Shown here: piece after piece, positions 28,510 to 39,862 of the stretch
How the letters are laid out: each line of letters starts with the position of its first letter
How positions within the stretch are numbered: the stretch's first letter is position 1
Assembly (NCBI GenBank): GCA_015486015.1
Contig: WFSL01000014.1
Coordinates: forward strand, 111,899 to 175,898
DNA from: Aquificota bacterium
GTDB lineage: Bacteria > Thermosulfidibacterota > Thermosulfidibacteria > Thermosulfidibacterales > B14-G1
Direction of reading: 5' to 3'
DNA length: 64,000 nucleotides
Translations under genes and position numbers: made by a program
Notes under the pieces: model-generated
Databases searched by the model: none
The model's input: the letters and a program-made list of their open reading frames with translations, nothing else
Told to the model about the DNA's origin: nothing

Positions 28510-28910
28510 GCCAACCTCTCCCTCCTCACCCTATCGAGCAGACCATTGACAAACCTATAGGCCGCTGCCGAGGAAAACCGCTTGGCCAGCTCAACAGCCT
28601 CATCAATAGCCACGGCGGGGGGGACATCTGGGTCATACAACATCTCGTACAGGGCAATCTTAAGAATAACCTTATCCACAATGTCAATCCGCTCTTTCCT
28701 CCACTTGCTGTATCTGACAATGATACCCTCTATCTCTTCCCCCTTCTTTCTCACACCTTCCCTTATCCTCAGCGCCCTCTCCTTCACAGGTGGCTTCACA
28801 CCGCCTAACAAGGCAAGGGCCTCCTCTATAGGGGAATCATCCCGATATTCATCTTGAAAGAGGAGGGCCAGAGCCAACTCTCGGGCTCTGCTCCTGTCTC
28901 CGGACTTCAT
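28491..28910 (-). CDS. nusB: Transcription antitermination factor NusB
   Basis: 139-residue all-helical RNA-binding factor for rRNA antitermination with NusE (S10, encoded at 63540 in this window). SRARELALALLFQDEY at the start and KVILKIALYEML, PPAVAIDEAVELAKRFSS in the C-terminal half match the family. Follows ribH with 1 nt between; ribH-nusB is a widely conserved pair. Confidence 0.96.
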   Translation of the reverse strand: MKSGDRSRARELALALLFQDEYRDDSPIEEALALLGGVKPPVKERALRIREGVRKKGEEIEGIIVRYSKWRKERIDIVDKVILKIALYEMLYDPDVPPAVAIDEAVELAKRFSSAAAYRFVNGLLDRVRRERLACSRSP

Positions 28911-28911
28911 C

Positions 28912-29379
28912 TCACATGGGAAGCTTACTTAAAAGATTGGCCATCTCTAAGGCAGCCAGCGCAGCATCTCCTCCCCTGTTACCCATCTTGGTACCCGCTC
29001 GCTCAATGGCCTGCTCTATGGTGTCCGCAGTAAGTACACCGTACACCACCGGCATCCCCGTTTCCAGACCTACCTGCGCTATCCCCTTGGCCACCTCTGA
29101 ACTCACATATTCAAAATGGGGCGTTGCACCACGGATCACCGCCGCAAGACAGATAATCCCATGGTACCCACCCGAGGTAGCCAGCCTTTTCGCCACCAGG
29201 GGCACCTCAAAGGCCCCAGGGACCACTACAACATGTATATCTTCCTCCTTCACACCATGACGGAGCAATTGATCCAATGCACCCTCTTGCAGCTTTGAGG
29301 TGATAAAGTGGTTAAACCTACTCACCACCAAAGCAAACTTCAGTCCTTCGCCCTTGAGTTCCCCCTCCCAGATTTTCAT
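28912..29379 (-). CDS. ribH: 6,7-dimethyl-8-ribityllumazine synthase
   Basis: 155-residue lumazine synthase, the penultimate riboflavin step, which assembles icosahedral or pentameric shells. [17 protein letters not shown], the catalytic region [15 protein letters not shown] and [18 protein letters not shown] are present. A GTG at 29394 is in frame, but ATG 29379 has GAGGGG at 7-8 nt and the normal start. Confidence 0.96.
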   Translation of the reverse strand: MKIWEGELKGEGLKFALVVSRFNHFITSKLQEGALDQLLRHGVKEEDIHVVVVPGAFEVPLVAKRLATSGGYHGIICLAAVIRGATPHFEYVSSEVAKGIAQVGLETGMPVVYGVLTADTIEQAIERAGTKMGNRGGDAALAALEMANLLSKLPM

Positions 29380-29394
29380 CTCTACACCCCTCAC

Positions 29395-30606
29395 TCAGAT
29401 GTGACAGAGATAATGGCCCAACTTCTCCTTTTTGGTAGATAGATAGCCCCTGTTGGTTTCATCGGGAGGCACCTCTATGGGGACCCTCTCCACCACCTCC
29501 AGACCATATCCCTTCAATCCTATTATCTTCCTGGGATTATTGGTAAGGAGTCTGATCTTTCTCACCCCCAGGTCCACTAATATCTGAGCGCCGATGCCGT
29601 AATCTCTCAGGTCGGGCGGAAAACCCAACTCCTCGTTAGCCTCTACGGTATCCAGCCCTCTGTCCTGAAGATGATAGGCCCTTATCTTATTATCCAGCCC
29701 AATCCCCCTACCCTCCTGGGAGAGATAGACCAACACCCCCCTTCCCTCCTTGGCTATCATCTCTAAGGAGGTACAGAGTTGCCTGCCGCAGTCACAACGT
29801 TTAGAGCGAAACACGTCCCCCGTGAGGCACTGGGAATGCATCCTTACGAGGACAGGCTCACCTCCTCCCAAGTCACCCTTAACAAGGGCCACATGGGTAA
29901 AATTGTCTATGTGATTGTCATAGGCTATGATCTTAAAGTCGCCAAAGTCTGTAGGCAACTCGGCCTCGGCCACCCTATACACAAGAAACTCCTTCTGAAG
30001 CCTATAATGAATCAGGTCAGCTATAGTAATGATCTTAAGGTGGTGTCTCTCTGCAAACTCCATGAGCTGAGGGACCCTTGCCATGGTGCCGTCATCGTTC
30101 ATGATCTCACATATCACACCTGCCGGAGTAAGACCTGCTAAACGGGCCAGGTCCACCGACCCCTCTGTATGCCCTGCCCTCCTCAACACTCCCCCCTTCC
30201 TTGCCCTTAGGGGAAAGATGTGGCCAGGCCTCACCAGATCCTGGGGCTTGGTCTCCGGGCTTATGGCCACCCTTATGGTATGCGCCCTATCCGCAGCCGA
30301 TATCCCAGTAGTCACACCCTCCCTGGCATCTATGGAGACCGTAAAGGCCGTTCCAAACGGGGTGCCATTGTCCTGAGGAGCCATAAGGGGAAGCTGCAAC
30401 TCATCCACCCTTTCAGGGGTAAGCGCTAAGCAGATGAGCCCTCTCCCATACTTGGCCATGAAGTTTATGGCCTGAGGGGTCACCTTCTCTGCAGCCAGCA
30501 CCAGGTCCCCTTCGTTCTCACGGTCCTCATCATCCACCATGATCACCATTCTTCCAGACCGTATCTCCTCTATCGCCTCCTCTATAGTATTAAACGAGAA
30601 ATCCAT
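29395..30606 (-). CDS. ribBA: Bifunctional DHBP synthase / GTP cyclohydrolase II
   Basis: 403-residue enzyme supplying both riboflavin precursors. The N-terminal RibB domain has [12 protein letters not shown], the C-terminal RibA domain the zinc cysteines in [11 protein letters not shown] plus [11 protein letters not shown]. Both domains look complete. ATG 30606 with GGAGGGG at about 6 nt is preferred over ATG 30624. No FMN-riboswitch sequence is visible in the 136-nt leader gap. No ribD or ribE lies nearby. Confidence 0.96.
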   Translation of the reverse strand: MDFSFNTIEEAIEEIRSGRMVIMVDDEDRENEGDLVLAAEKVTPQAINFMAKYGRGLICLALTPERVDELQLPLMAPQDNGTPFGTAFTVSIDAREGVTTGISAADRAHTIRVAISPETKPQDLVRPGHIFPLRARKGGVLRRAGHTEGSVDLARLAGLTPAGVICEIMNDDGTMARVPQLMEFAERHHLKIITIADLIHYRLQKEFLVYRVAEAELPTDFGDFKIIAYDNHIDNFTHVALVKGDLGGGEPVLVRMHSQCLTGDVFRSKRCDCGRQLCTSLEMIAKEGRGVLVYLSQEGRGIGLDNKIRAYHLQDRGLDTVEANEELGFPPDLRDYGIGAQILVDLGVRKIRLLTNNPRKIIGLKGYGLEVVERVPIEVPPDETNRGYLSTKKEKLGHYLCHI

Positions 30607-30633
30607 ATCTATCCCCCTCCCCATGATAAAAAT

Positions 30634-30662
30634 TAAATATTACCGCATTGATGAGGTGTCAA
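30634..30662 (-). promoter_or_regulatory. Possible ribBA promoter
   Basis: Minus strand TTGACA (30662-30657), 17-nt spacer, TATTTA (30639-30634), about 28 nt before the ribBA start. A leader this short leaves no space for a riboswitch. Confidence 0.5.
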
Positions 30663-30743
30663 CTAAAGGGATCATTCCTTGCAGAACCGATCCCCCCCGT
30701 ATATCCTTTAGATCGATTTATTATAGGTCAACTTGGGGGAGCG

Positions 30744-31184
30744 ATGAAAAGTTTGGCAATCACCTGGGTGATAATGCTTTTAATAGGCTCCTCTGCCTCA
30801 CCCACCTGGGCATTAAAGATCCTTCAAGGGAAGGAATTCTGCGACTATGTGGAAGTGAGGAGAGAAACCATAATCGCCCCTCCTGGTAGAAGCGTCCACT
30901 GGGTCCTTATCTGGAACCACCGCAGACTTACAGCCACCGTGTTTGAGATACCTTCCACTGCAGACTGTCAGGGGGCCACTGTCCACTTGGACCCCCAGCC
31001 AAACTTTTACCGGGGACCCAACGGATGGCACCTTTTCCCCAAAAGGAGGGGCTACATAAGGGTGGTGGTAGATAACCCTAATCTGGTAGGGACGTGCGAA
31101 GTGGACATCCCTTGTAGAAGCTACTTCGGACGGTTTCACGATGTGCTTCCTCTGAGGATTAAACTCTTTTCTGGAAACCCATGA
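30744..31184 (+). CDS. Hypothetical secreted protein
   Basis: 146 residues, not recognised. The N-terminus ([20 protein letters not shown], then TWA) is a good Sec signal peptide with cleavage after about residue 23. The mature part has four Cys ([19 protein letters not shown]) that could form two disulfides in the periplasm, and is beta-rich. ATG 30744 has GGGGGA at 4 nt; the frame is open further upstream but lacks a signal there. Overlaps the DUF2520 gene by 4 nt. Confidence 0.6.
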   Translation: MKSLAITWVIMLLIGSSASPTWALKILQGKEFCDYVEVRRETIIAPPGRSVHWVLIWNHRRLTATVFEIPSTADCQGATVHLDPQPNFYRGPNGWHLFPKRRGYIRVVVDNPNLVGTCEVDIPCRSYFGRFHDVLPLRIKLFSGNP

Positions 31185-32050
31185 AGCGCTTCTCCATCGT
31201 TGGTCTGGGCCGCGTTGGCACGGCCTTATCCTTAGCCCTCGAAAAAAGGGGGTATCTCCTCGAAGGGATGGTGGATAGAGACCCAAAGGCCTTAGAAAGA
31301 GCAAAGTCTTTGCTTCAGGGAGGCATGATCGTCGGCACCTCTATTGATAGGCTCCCCCCTTCATCCGTATGCCTCATCACCGTAAACGACGATGCCATAG
31401 AAGCTGTAGCCAGCCAGCTCCGAAAACTCCATCCCTCCTCCCTTCTCGTCCACACCAGCGGCCTCCATACCTCCAAAATCCTGGGTGAGGGGCCTAAACT
31501 CTCAATGCATCCCCTTCAAAGCTTTGCCAGCCTAAGGGAGGCTATGGAAAACCTGCCACATTCCTACTTCACACTGGAAGGCGATGAAGCGGGACTATCA
31601 TGGGGAAGGAAGGCTGTGGAGGACATAGGAGGGGTAGCTATAGAGATCAAGGCCTCCCAGAAGCCCCTATACCACCTTGCAGCATGTATGGCATCCAACT
31701 ATCTCATTACCCTCCTCTACGAGGCCCTCAAGGCCATGGAGATGGCAGGTATACCACCTGAGGTGGGACAATCTGGCATTGCCATACTGGCAGAGGGGAC
31801 CATCAAAAATGTAAAGGCCCTGGGTATACCTGAGGCCCTCACAGGCCCCATGGTTCGAGGGGATGTGGGCACTGTAAAGGCTCACCTCAAAGCCACAGAA
31901 GAACACAAAGATGTAAGGGACTTTTACACCTTTCTGGGATTGAGGACACTGAAGATGATAAGCGAAAGAGGCCTTTCCACACCTGAGGAAGCATTGGATG
32001 CCTTAGAGAATATACTCAACAAGGAAAGTACCCACAGAAGGGGCAGCTGA
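31181..32050 (+). CDS. Rossmann/DUF2520 domain protein
   Basis: 289-residue NAD(P)-binding protein: FSIVGLGRVGTALSLAL is the dinucleotide fold, and the C-terminal helical DUF2520 domain includes SMHPLQSFAS, HLAACMASNYL and ALTGPMVRGDVGTVKAHL. It resembles short ketopantoate-reductase-like dehydrogenases, but substrate is unknown. Starts in the stop of the preceding gene (ATGA). Its end overlaps the convergent nrdJ by 35 nt. Confidence 0.85.
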   Translation: MKRFSIVGLGRVGTALSLALEKRGYLLEGMVDRDPKALERAKSLLQGGMIVGTSIDRLPPSSVCLITVNDDAIEAVASQLRKLHPSSLLVHTSGLHTSKILGEGPKLSMHPLQSFASLREAMENLPHSYFTLEGDEAGLSWGRKAVEDIGGVAIEIKASQKPLYHLAACMASNYLITLLYEALKAMEMAGIPPEVGQSGIAILAEGTIKNVKALGIPEALTGPMVRGDVGTVKAHLKATEEHKDVRDFYTFLGLRTLKMISERGLSTPEEALDALENILNKESTHRRGS

Positions 32051-34232
32051 TACATCCCTCCGCTGGGATGAGTGGATGGCCACACTCTGGGCATAAGCCT
32101 CCATGACCATAGGGTTCTTTTTTCTGCCATCCATGCGTGAGTTTCAGGTGCCTCACAATCACCTTGGCTATGGCGTCTGAACAAGATAGAATCTGTTCCC
32201 CTTCGTCCCAGGATGGCATAGGGCATCGGATTCCTTGAAGCTGTTTCAGCAAAGCCTCAACAGCGACACCTGACCTTAAGGCCAAGGAGATGAGGCGGCT
32301 AATGGCCTCCAACTGGGAAGCGGCGCAACCACCCCCCTTCCCCATTTGAGAGAAGACCTCGCATAACCCGTAGCGGTCCTCATTTACGGTGACATAGAGA
32401 TTACCACAGCCTGTTCGAACCCTCCATGTAGTCCCCTTAGTCACCTGCGCACGGGGGCGGGGTTTGAATCTCTCCTCTTCCCTGCCTACGGTGATCACTT
32501 GATCCCTACTCCTATCCCTGAACACGGTAATGCCCTTGCAGCCCAGTTGATAGGCCAAGAGATAGATATCTTCCACATCTTGGATTGTGGCGTCGTGAGG
32601 AAGATTCACTGTCTTGGAAACCGCATTGTCGGTGAACACTTGAAAGGCTGCCTGCATCTCTACATGGTCACGAGGTGGAATCTCATAGGCTGTAGCCAAG
32701 ACCTTTTTGACCTGAGGGTCTATATCTAAGTGCTGGACCTTACCTTCTTCAAGCACCCTGTTGCGATCCTCCGCACTCAGCCCTCTGAGTACCCCCTCGA
32801 CAATAGGATGGACATATTCGACGGTTTCTTCCATCATGCGCCGCCGGTAAGCTAAGGCAAAGAGAGGTTCAACACCGCTGGATACGCCGGCTATAAGGCT
32901 GATAGTCCCTGTAGGGGCTAAGGTAGTGGTAGAGGCGTTCCTTATCCCCTTCTTCTCCATCTCCCTCACTAAGGCCTCCCAATCCAGATGAGGCGCTCGA
33001 TGTGCATGGAGAAATTCCAATAGTGGGCCTTGAGCGTAGACACTCTCCCTGTACAGGGGAAAGGGGCCCCTCTCTTCGGCTAAGGAGACAGAAGCCCACT
33101 TCGAATGGTACTGAATGAAGGCCATGAGTCTCATTGCAAGCTCCTTGGCCTGGGAACTGGCATAGGGTATGCCGAGTTTTATAAGAAGATCGGCAAAACC
33201 CATGATCCCCAGGCCTATCTTCCTGGTGAGGAGGGTCCTCTCTTTTATGAGAGGAAGGGGATAACGGTTCACCTCCACTACGTTATCGAGAAACCTCACC
33301 CCCTTGGTCACCGTCTCCTGCAAAAGCTCCCAGTTAACAGAACCATCCTTGACCATAGTGGCAAGGTTTATGGAACCCAAAACACAGCTCTCGTGAGGCA
33401 ACAAGGGCTGCTCGCCGCAAGGGTTGGTGCCCTCTATTTCTCCCAAGGTAGGGGTAGGATTGTACCGGTTAACCTGATCCAGGAAAAGGAACCCAGGGTC
33501 TCCCCCCTTCCACGCCATACGAGAGGCCAAGACGAATATTTCCTGTGCAGGCACAGTCTTAGTCACCTGGCCATCCCTTGGGTTTATCAAAGGCCAGTCC
33601 TTCCCCTCCTCCAAAGCCTTCATAAAAGAGTTACTGATGGCCACAGAAAGGTTGAAGTTGGAGAGGTGCCCTGGCCTCTCCTTGGCCCTGATAAAGTCGA
33701 GGATATCGGGATGGCTTACAGATAAAACAGCCATATTGGCCCCTCTGCGCTTGCCACCTTGCTTAATCTCCTCTGTAGCTGCGTCAAAGACCTTTATGAA
33801 TGAGAGGGGGCCACTGGAAACCCCTGCAGTAGACTGTACCACATCCCCTTTGGGACGGAGCCTTGAAAAAGAGAAGCCCGTCCCTCCACCACTCTTGTGG
33901 ATGATGGCAGCCTCTTTGAGGGCTTGGAATATCGAATTCATAGAGTCCTCTACAGGGAGGACAAAACAGGCAGCCAACTGACCCAGCTCCGTGCCAGCGT
34001 TCATGAGGCATGGGCTGTTGGGCAAAAACCGAAGTTGAGCCATCATTGAATAGAACTCACTCTCCCAGTACCGTGCCTCATCCTCCCCCTTCCCAAAGGC
34101 AATCTCTGCTTGGGCCACGGCCCTTGCCACCCTTCTAAAGAGGTCTTGGGGAGATTCAATAATGACGCCCTTTGAGTCCCTTAGCAGATACCGCCTCTCT
34201 AATATTCTCAACGCATGGGAGCTCAAGTCCAT
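32016..34232 (-). CDS. nrdJ: Adenosylcobalamin-dependent (class II) ribonucleotide reductase
   Basis: 738-residue class II reductase that makes deoxyribonucleotides in the presence or absence of O2 using a B12 radical. The redox Cys in FLPNSPCLMNAG, the radical Cys and Glu in NPCGEQPLLPHESC, and GGGTGFSFSRLRPKGD are in place. The C-terminus has a Cys-rich zinc-ribbon-like tail (CPECGHPL, CISCPFCGYFPC). No class I or III genes are in the window. Monocistronic, convergent with the DUF2520 gene. Confidence 0.96.
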   Translation of the reverse strand: MDLSSHALRILERRYLLRDSKGVIIESPQDLFRRVARAVAQAEIAFGKGEDEARYWESEFYSMMAQLRFLPNSPCLMNAGTELGQLAACFVLPVEDSMNSIFQALKEAAIIHKSGGGTGFSFSRLRPKGDVVQSTAGVSSGPLSFIKVFDAATEEIKQGGKRRGANMAVLSVSHPDILDFIRAKERPGHLSNFNLSVAISNSFMKALEEGKDWPLINPRDGQVTKTVPAQEIFVLASRMAWKGGDPGFLFLDQVNRYNPTPTLGEIEGTNPCGEQPLLPHESCVLGSINLATMVKDGSVNWELLQETVTKGVRFLDNVVEVNRYPLPLIKERTLLTRKIGLGIMGFADLLIKLGIPYASSQAKELAMRLMAFIQYHSKWASVSLAEERGPFPLYRESVYAQGPLLEFLHAHRAPHLDWEALVREMEKKGIRNASTTTLAPTGTISLIAGVSSGVEPLFALAYRRRMMEETVEYVHPIVEGVLRGLSAEDRNRVLEEGKVQHLDIDPQVKKVLATAYEIPPRDHVEMQAAFQVFTDNAVSKTVNLPHDATIQDVEDIYLLAYQLGCKGITVFRDRSRDQVITVGREEERFKPRPRAQVTKGTTWRVRTGCGNLYVTVNEDRYGLCEVFSQMGKGGGCAASQLEAISRLISLALRSGVAVEALLKQLQGIRCPMPSWDEGEQILSCSDAIAKVIVRHLKLTHGWQKKEPYGHGGLCPECGHPLIPAEGCISCPFCGYFPC

Positions 34233-34303
34233 AAAAACCCCCTCACAAAGGATGGCAAGGCAAACAATAACCTAAGTTAAGCAATTTCGCCACCCATCTA
34301 TGT

Positions 34304-34330
34304 AAAAAAGGGGCCAGGCAGGACCTGGCC
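34304..34330 (-). terminator. Rho-independent terminator after hsp20
   Basis: Minus strand GGCCAGG (34330-34324), 5-nt loop, CCTGGCC (34318-34312), then CC and six Ts (34309-34304). Fifteen nt after the hsp20 stop. Confidence 0.88.
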
Positions 34331-34345
34331 GTTAAAGGGGTAGAA

Positions 34346-34795
34346 CTACTCTTCAACCTGGATAGAAATCTGCCGAGGTTTAACCTCTTCCTTTTTGGGG
34401 AGGATGAGGGTAAGCACACCCTTCTTGAGGTTTGCCTTGATCCCCTCCTTATCCACCGTCTGGGGAAGAGTAAAGCTCCTCTGGAAGCTACCGTATGCCC
34501 TCTCCGCCCTGAGGAAGTTCTCTGACTTGGTCTCCTTCTTCTCCACGCGCTTCTCCCCCTTCAGGATCAGGGTATCATCTTCTACCTTGATCTTAATGTC
34601 TTCTTGATCCACCCCCGGTACCTCAGCCTTCAAGACTATCTCAGCCTCTGTCTCATAGATATCTACAGGTGGAAACCACGAAACCTTTCCCCATTCCTCC
34701 CTCTCTCCCCTGCCTACAAGGTCCTCAAATATCCTGTCCATCTGGCTCCTAAGAAGGCTTAGTTCTCTGAACGGATCCCTTCTCACTATGGCCAT
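34346..34795 (-). CDS. hsp20: Small heat-shock protein, Hsp20 family
   Basis: 149-residue alpha-crystallin-type holdase. The N-terminus is RRDPFRELSLLRSQMDRIFE, the alpha-crystallin domain runs from PPVDIYETEAEIVLKAEVPG to LKKGVLTLILPK (the GVLTL motif), followed by a short tail. ATG 34795 with AAAGGAGGTG at 6 nt is clearly the start, though the frame is open to 34828. Single-gene unit with its own promoter and terminator. Confidence 0.96.
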   Translation of the reverse strand: MAIVRRDPFRELSLLRSQMDRIFEDLVGRGEREEWGKVSWFPPVDIYETEAEIVLKAEVPGVDQEDIKIKVEDDTLILKGEKRVEKKETKSENFLRAERAYGSFQRSFTLPQTVDKEGIKANLKKGVLTLILPKKEEVKPRQISIQVEE

Positions 34796-34827
34796 CTTAC
34801 ACCTCCTTTGATCTATTTCTAAAAACA

Positions 34828-34855
34828 ATTATAATCTTTAGCAAATTATTGTCAA
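34828..34855 (-). promoter_or_regulatory. Consensus sigma-70 promoter of hsp20
   Basis: Minus strand TTGACA (34855-34850), 16-nt spacer, TATAAT (34833-34828): both boxes are perfect. Start expected near 34821, about 26 nt before ATG. No CIRCE-type repeat was seen nearby. Confidence 0.85.
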
Positions 34856-34940
34856 GATATCTGATAAAGATTTAATAACAAATCCCCCATCCAGGAAACC
34901 AAAAATCCCTTTTTACCTTAGTTGATGAAACCCTCGGTAG

Positions 34941-37392
<2,452 letters not shown>

Positions 37393-37444
37393 AGCTTGAA
37401 GGTAATAGAGAAAACATGCATTTGGATGAGATTGGATTATAAGG

Positions 37445-37897
37445 ATGGACCGGTTCAAGATAGACGAAAAAGGGCGGATGTATTGGCAAGGTAAGGAGGT
37501 GGTTCATCCCCGGGTGAAACGGTACCTGCTTACGCTAATGGATAGGGACCATGAAGGTGTATGGGTGAGGAATGGGGATCATCAAGTGGGAGTTGACATG
37601 GCAGGGACTCCCTTCTACGTAGAAGCCATCAGGGAAGAGGAACATGAAGGTGAAACCCGCCTCCGAATCATCCTCAACGACGGTACGGAAGAGTTCCTTG
37701 ACCCATTTACCATAAGGATAGCCTCAGACAATAAGGTGTACTGTTCCATTAAGGGAGGGAAATTTGAGGCGCTATTCACCCTCTCTGCCTATTGGCAGTT
37801 GATGAGACACCTGATACAGGAAGGAGAAGCCTTCTATCTCCAAATAGGCAGAAGGCGATTCCCCTTAGGGCGGGAAGAGAAAGGAGGGAACCCATGA
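37445..37897 (+). CDS. DUF1285-like protein
   Basis: 150 residues with a beta-rich pattern close to DUF1285: FKIDEKGRMYWQGKEVVHPR, then VWVRNGDHQVGVDMAGTPFYVEA and a C-terminal ILNDGTEEFLDP region. Function unknown. The start has only AAGG next to it. Overlaps the galU start by 4 nt (ATGA), so it is probably translated with it, 52 nt after kdsA. Confidence 0.7.
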   Translation: MDRFKIDEKGRMYWQGKEVVHPRVKRYLLTLMDRDHEGVWVRNGDHQVGVDMAGTPFYVEAIREEEHEGETRLRIILNDGTEEFLDPFTIRIASDNKVYCSIKGGKFEALFTLSAYWQLMRHLIQEGEAFYLQIGRRRFPLGREEKGGNP

Positions 37898-38760
37898 AGG
37901 TGAAAAAGGCGGTCTTTCCCGTAGCTGGTTGGGGCACCAGATTCCTACCAGCTACCAAGGCCATGCCCAAAGAGATGTTGCCCTTAGTGGACAAACCCAT
38001 CATTCAGTATGTGGTAGAGGAGTGCCTTGACTCAGGGATCAAATCTATCATCATGGTGACAGGTAGGGCAAAAAGGGCTATTGAAGACCATTTTGACATC
38101 TCCTTTGAACTTGAGTCTGTGCTGAAGCGTAAGGGAAAAGAGGGGCTTTTGAAAGAGGTAAGGCGTATCGCCCTTATGTCAAATATGCTCTATGTTCGCC
38201 AGAAAGAGCCCCTGGGCCTGGGACACGCCATCTTATGTGCAAGGGACGCCGTAGGAGACGAGCCCTTCGCCGTGCTGTTGGGAGACGATGTGATCTACGA
38301 TCCCCAAAAGCCTACCTTGGCCAGGATGCTGGAGATATATGATCGCTACAATCGCCCTGTTATCGCCCTCCGAGAGGTGCCCAAGGAGCAGGTGATCCGT
38401 TATGGCATCGTGGGAGGCAAGGAGATGGGAGATGGGGTAGTGGAGATCAACAACATGGTAGAGAAGCCCAGCGTGGACGTGGCCCCTTCCAATTGGGCCA
38501 TAATCGGTCGATACATTCTCCCCCCAGAGATTTTTGAATACATTGAGGAGACCAAGATGGGCCCAACCAGGGAGATCCACCTCACTGATGCCCTCTCCAG
38601 ACTCCTGCTGGATGGCCCTGTTTATGGCTATCTCTTTCCGGGTACCTACCTGGACTGTGGAGAAAAGCTGGGCTATCTAAAAGCAGTAATCTATTACTCC
38701 TTACATAGAGATGAGCTGGCTCCAAAGCTGAGAGAGTTTATCGCAGGACTCATGAAGTAG
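37894..38760 (+). CDS. galU: UTP-glucose-1-phosphate uridylyltransferase
   Basis: 288-residue nucleotidyltransferase making UDP-glucose for LPS and other polymers. KKAVFPVAGWGTRFLPATKA (4-23) and PKEMLPLVDKPIIQYVVEE form the active site; GDD is the metal site. The frame opens at 37792 but ATG 37894 has AAAGGAGGG at 6 nt. Stop abuts the GTG of queA. Confidence 0.95.
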   Translation: MKVKKAVFPVAGWGTRFLPATKAMPKEMLPLVDKPIIQYVVEECLDSGIKSIIMVTGRAKRAIEDHFDISFELESVLKRKGKEGLLKEVRRIALMSNMLYVRQKEPLGLGHAILCARDAVGDEPFAVLLGDDVIYDPQKPTLARMLEIYDRYNRPVIALREVPKEQVIRYGIVGGKEMGDGVVEINNMVEKPSVDVAPSNWAIIGRYILPPEIFEYIEETKMGPTREIHLTDALSRLLLDGPVYGYLFPGTYLDCGEKLGYLKAVIYYSLHRDELAPKLREFIAGLMK

Positions 38761-39789
38761 GTGAAGGTCGAGCTCTTCGAATACTGGCTCCCCCCTGAAC
38801 AGATAGCCCAGGTCCCCCTCCCACAGAGGGATGCCTCTCGCCTTATGGTGATAAAGAGAGAGGGGGGTATTATCATGCACTGCACCTTTAGGGATCTTCC
38901 CAGCTTGATAGAAGAAGGGACTCTTATGGTGGTAAACAATACAAAGGTGATACCTGCAAGGCTCATAGGCAGGAGGGCCACCGGTGGGAAAATAGAGGTC
39001 CTCCTAGTAAGGGAAGAAGAAGAAGATTTGTGGATATGCTTGGCAAAGCCAGGGAAACGCCTAAGGGAAGGAGAGGAGATCTACTTCCCGCCGGGCAACT
39101 GGAGAGGAAAGGTAGAAAGGACTTTCCCATCAGGTGAAAAGGTAATACGCTTTGTGGGCCCTGGAGGCGTAAAGGCCCTAATGGAGCAACAAGGGCAAGT
39201 CCCACTTCCACCTTACATCAGGCGCCCACCCTCCCCCCTTGACAGGGAGAGGTACCAGACAGTCTACGCTGCCAAAAACGGGGCTGTAGCGGCACCCACT
39301 GCCGGCCTCCACTTCACCCATTCCGTGCTCCAGACCCTGAAGGAGAGAGGGGTAAAGATAGCGGCCCTCACACTCCATGTTGGACCAGGCACTTTCAGGC
39401 CTGTGAAGGTCCAAAAGGTAGAAGATCACCGCATGGAGGAAGAATATTACGAGATACCCCTTGATACCATCAGAGCTATCAGGGAGGCGAAGGGGACTGG
39501 TAAAAGGGTCCTCGCAGTTGGAACCACAGTGGCCAGGGCACTGGAGAGTTCGGCCAACGATGAAAGGGAAATAATAAAACCCAAGGGGTGGACAGGACTC
39601 TTCATATATCCAGGATACAGGTTTAGAATGGTAGATGCACTCCTGACGAACTTCCACCTTCCCCGATCCACCCTCCTCATGCTGGTTTGTGCCTTTGGTG
39701 GCAGAGAACTTATCATGCAAGCCTACCAAGAGGCAGTATCAGAGGGCTACCGCTTTTACTCTTACGGCGATGCTATGCTGATATTATAG
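38761..39789 (+). CDS. queA: tRNA preQ1(34) S-adenosylmethionine ribosyltransferase-isomerase
   Basis: 342-residue queuosine enzyme adding the epoxycyclopentane precursor from AdoMet to preQ1 in tRNA. FEYWLPPEQIAQVPLPQRDA, NNTKVIPARLIGRR, AAPTAGLHFT and LLTNFHLPRSTLLMLVCAFGG are diagnostic. GTG start directly follows the galU stop with no gap, so translation is likely coupled. Confidence 0.95.
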   Translation: MKVELFEYWLPPEQIAQVPLPQRDASRLMVIKREGGIIMHCTFRDLPSLIEEGTLMVVNNTKVIPARLIGRRATGGKIEVLLVREEEEDLWICLAKPGKRLREGEEIYFPPGNWRGKVERTFPSGEKVIRFVGPGGVKALMEQQGQVPLPPYIRRPPSPLDRERYQTVYAAKNGAVAAPTAGLHFTHSVLQTLKERGVKIAALTLHVGPGTFRPVKVQKVEDHRMEEEYYEIPLDTIRAIREAKGTGKRVLAVGTTVARALESSANDEREIIKPKGWTGLFIYPGYRFRMVDALLTNFHLPRSTLLMLVCAFGGRELIMQAYQEAVSEGYRFYSYGDAMLIL

Positions 39790-39862
39790 CCTTGCTTTCT
39801 TGATTTATCACCTATCAGGGGCTAATTAACGTTGAACCGATTCTTTACAGGAGAAAGTGGAG

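Noticed and set aside
30607-30743. FMN riboswitch before ribBA
   Set aside because: The leader is too short from the likely promoter and has none of the conserved AGGGGC-type core or paired elements.
39178-39729. 183-codon minus-strand ORF in queA
   Set aside because: Antisense shadow; the plus-strand queA is complete and conserved.
39790-39862. T-box riboswitch before valS
   Set aside because: Only 73 nt of gap, no T-box sequence and no terminator hairpin.
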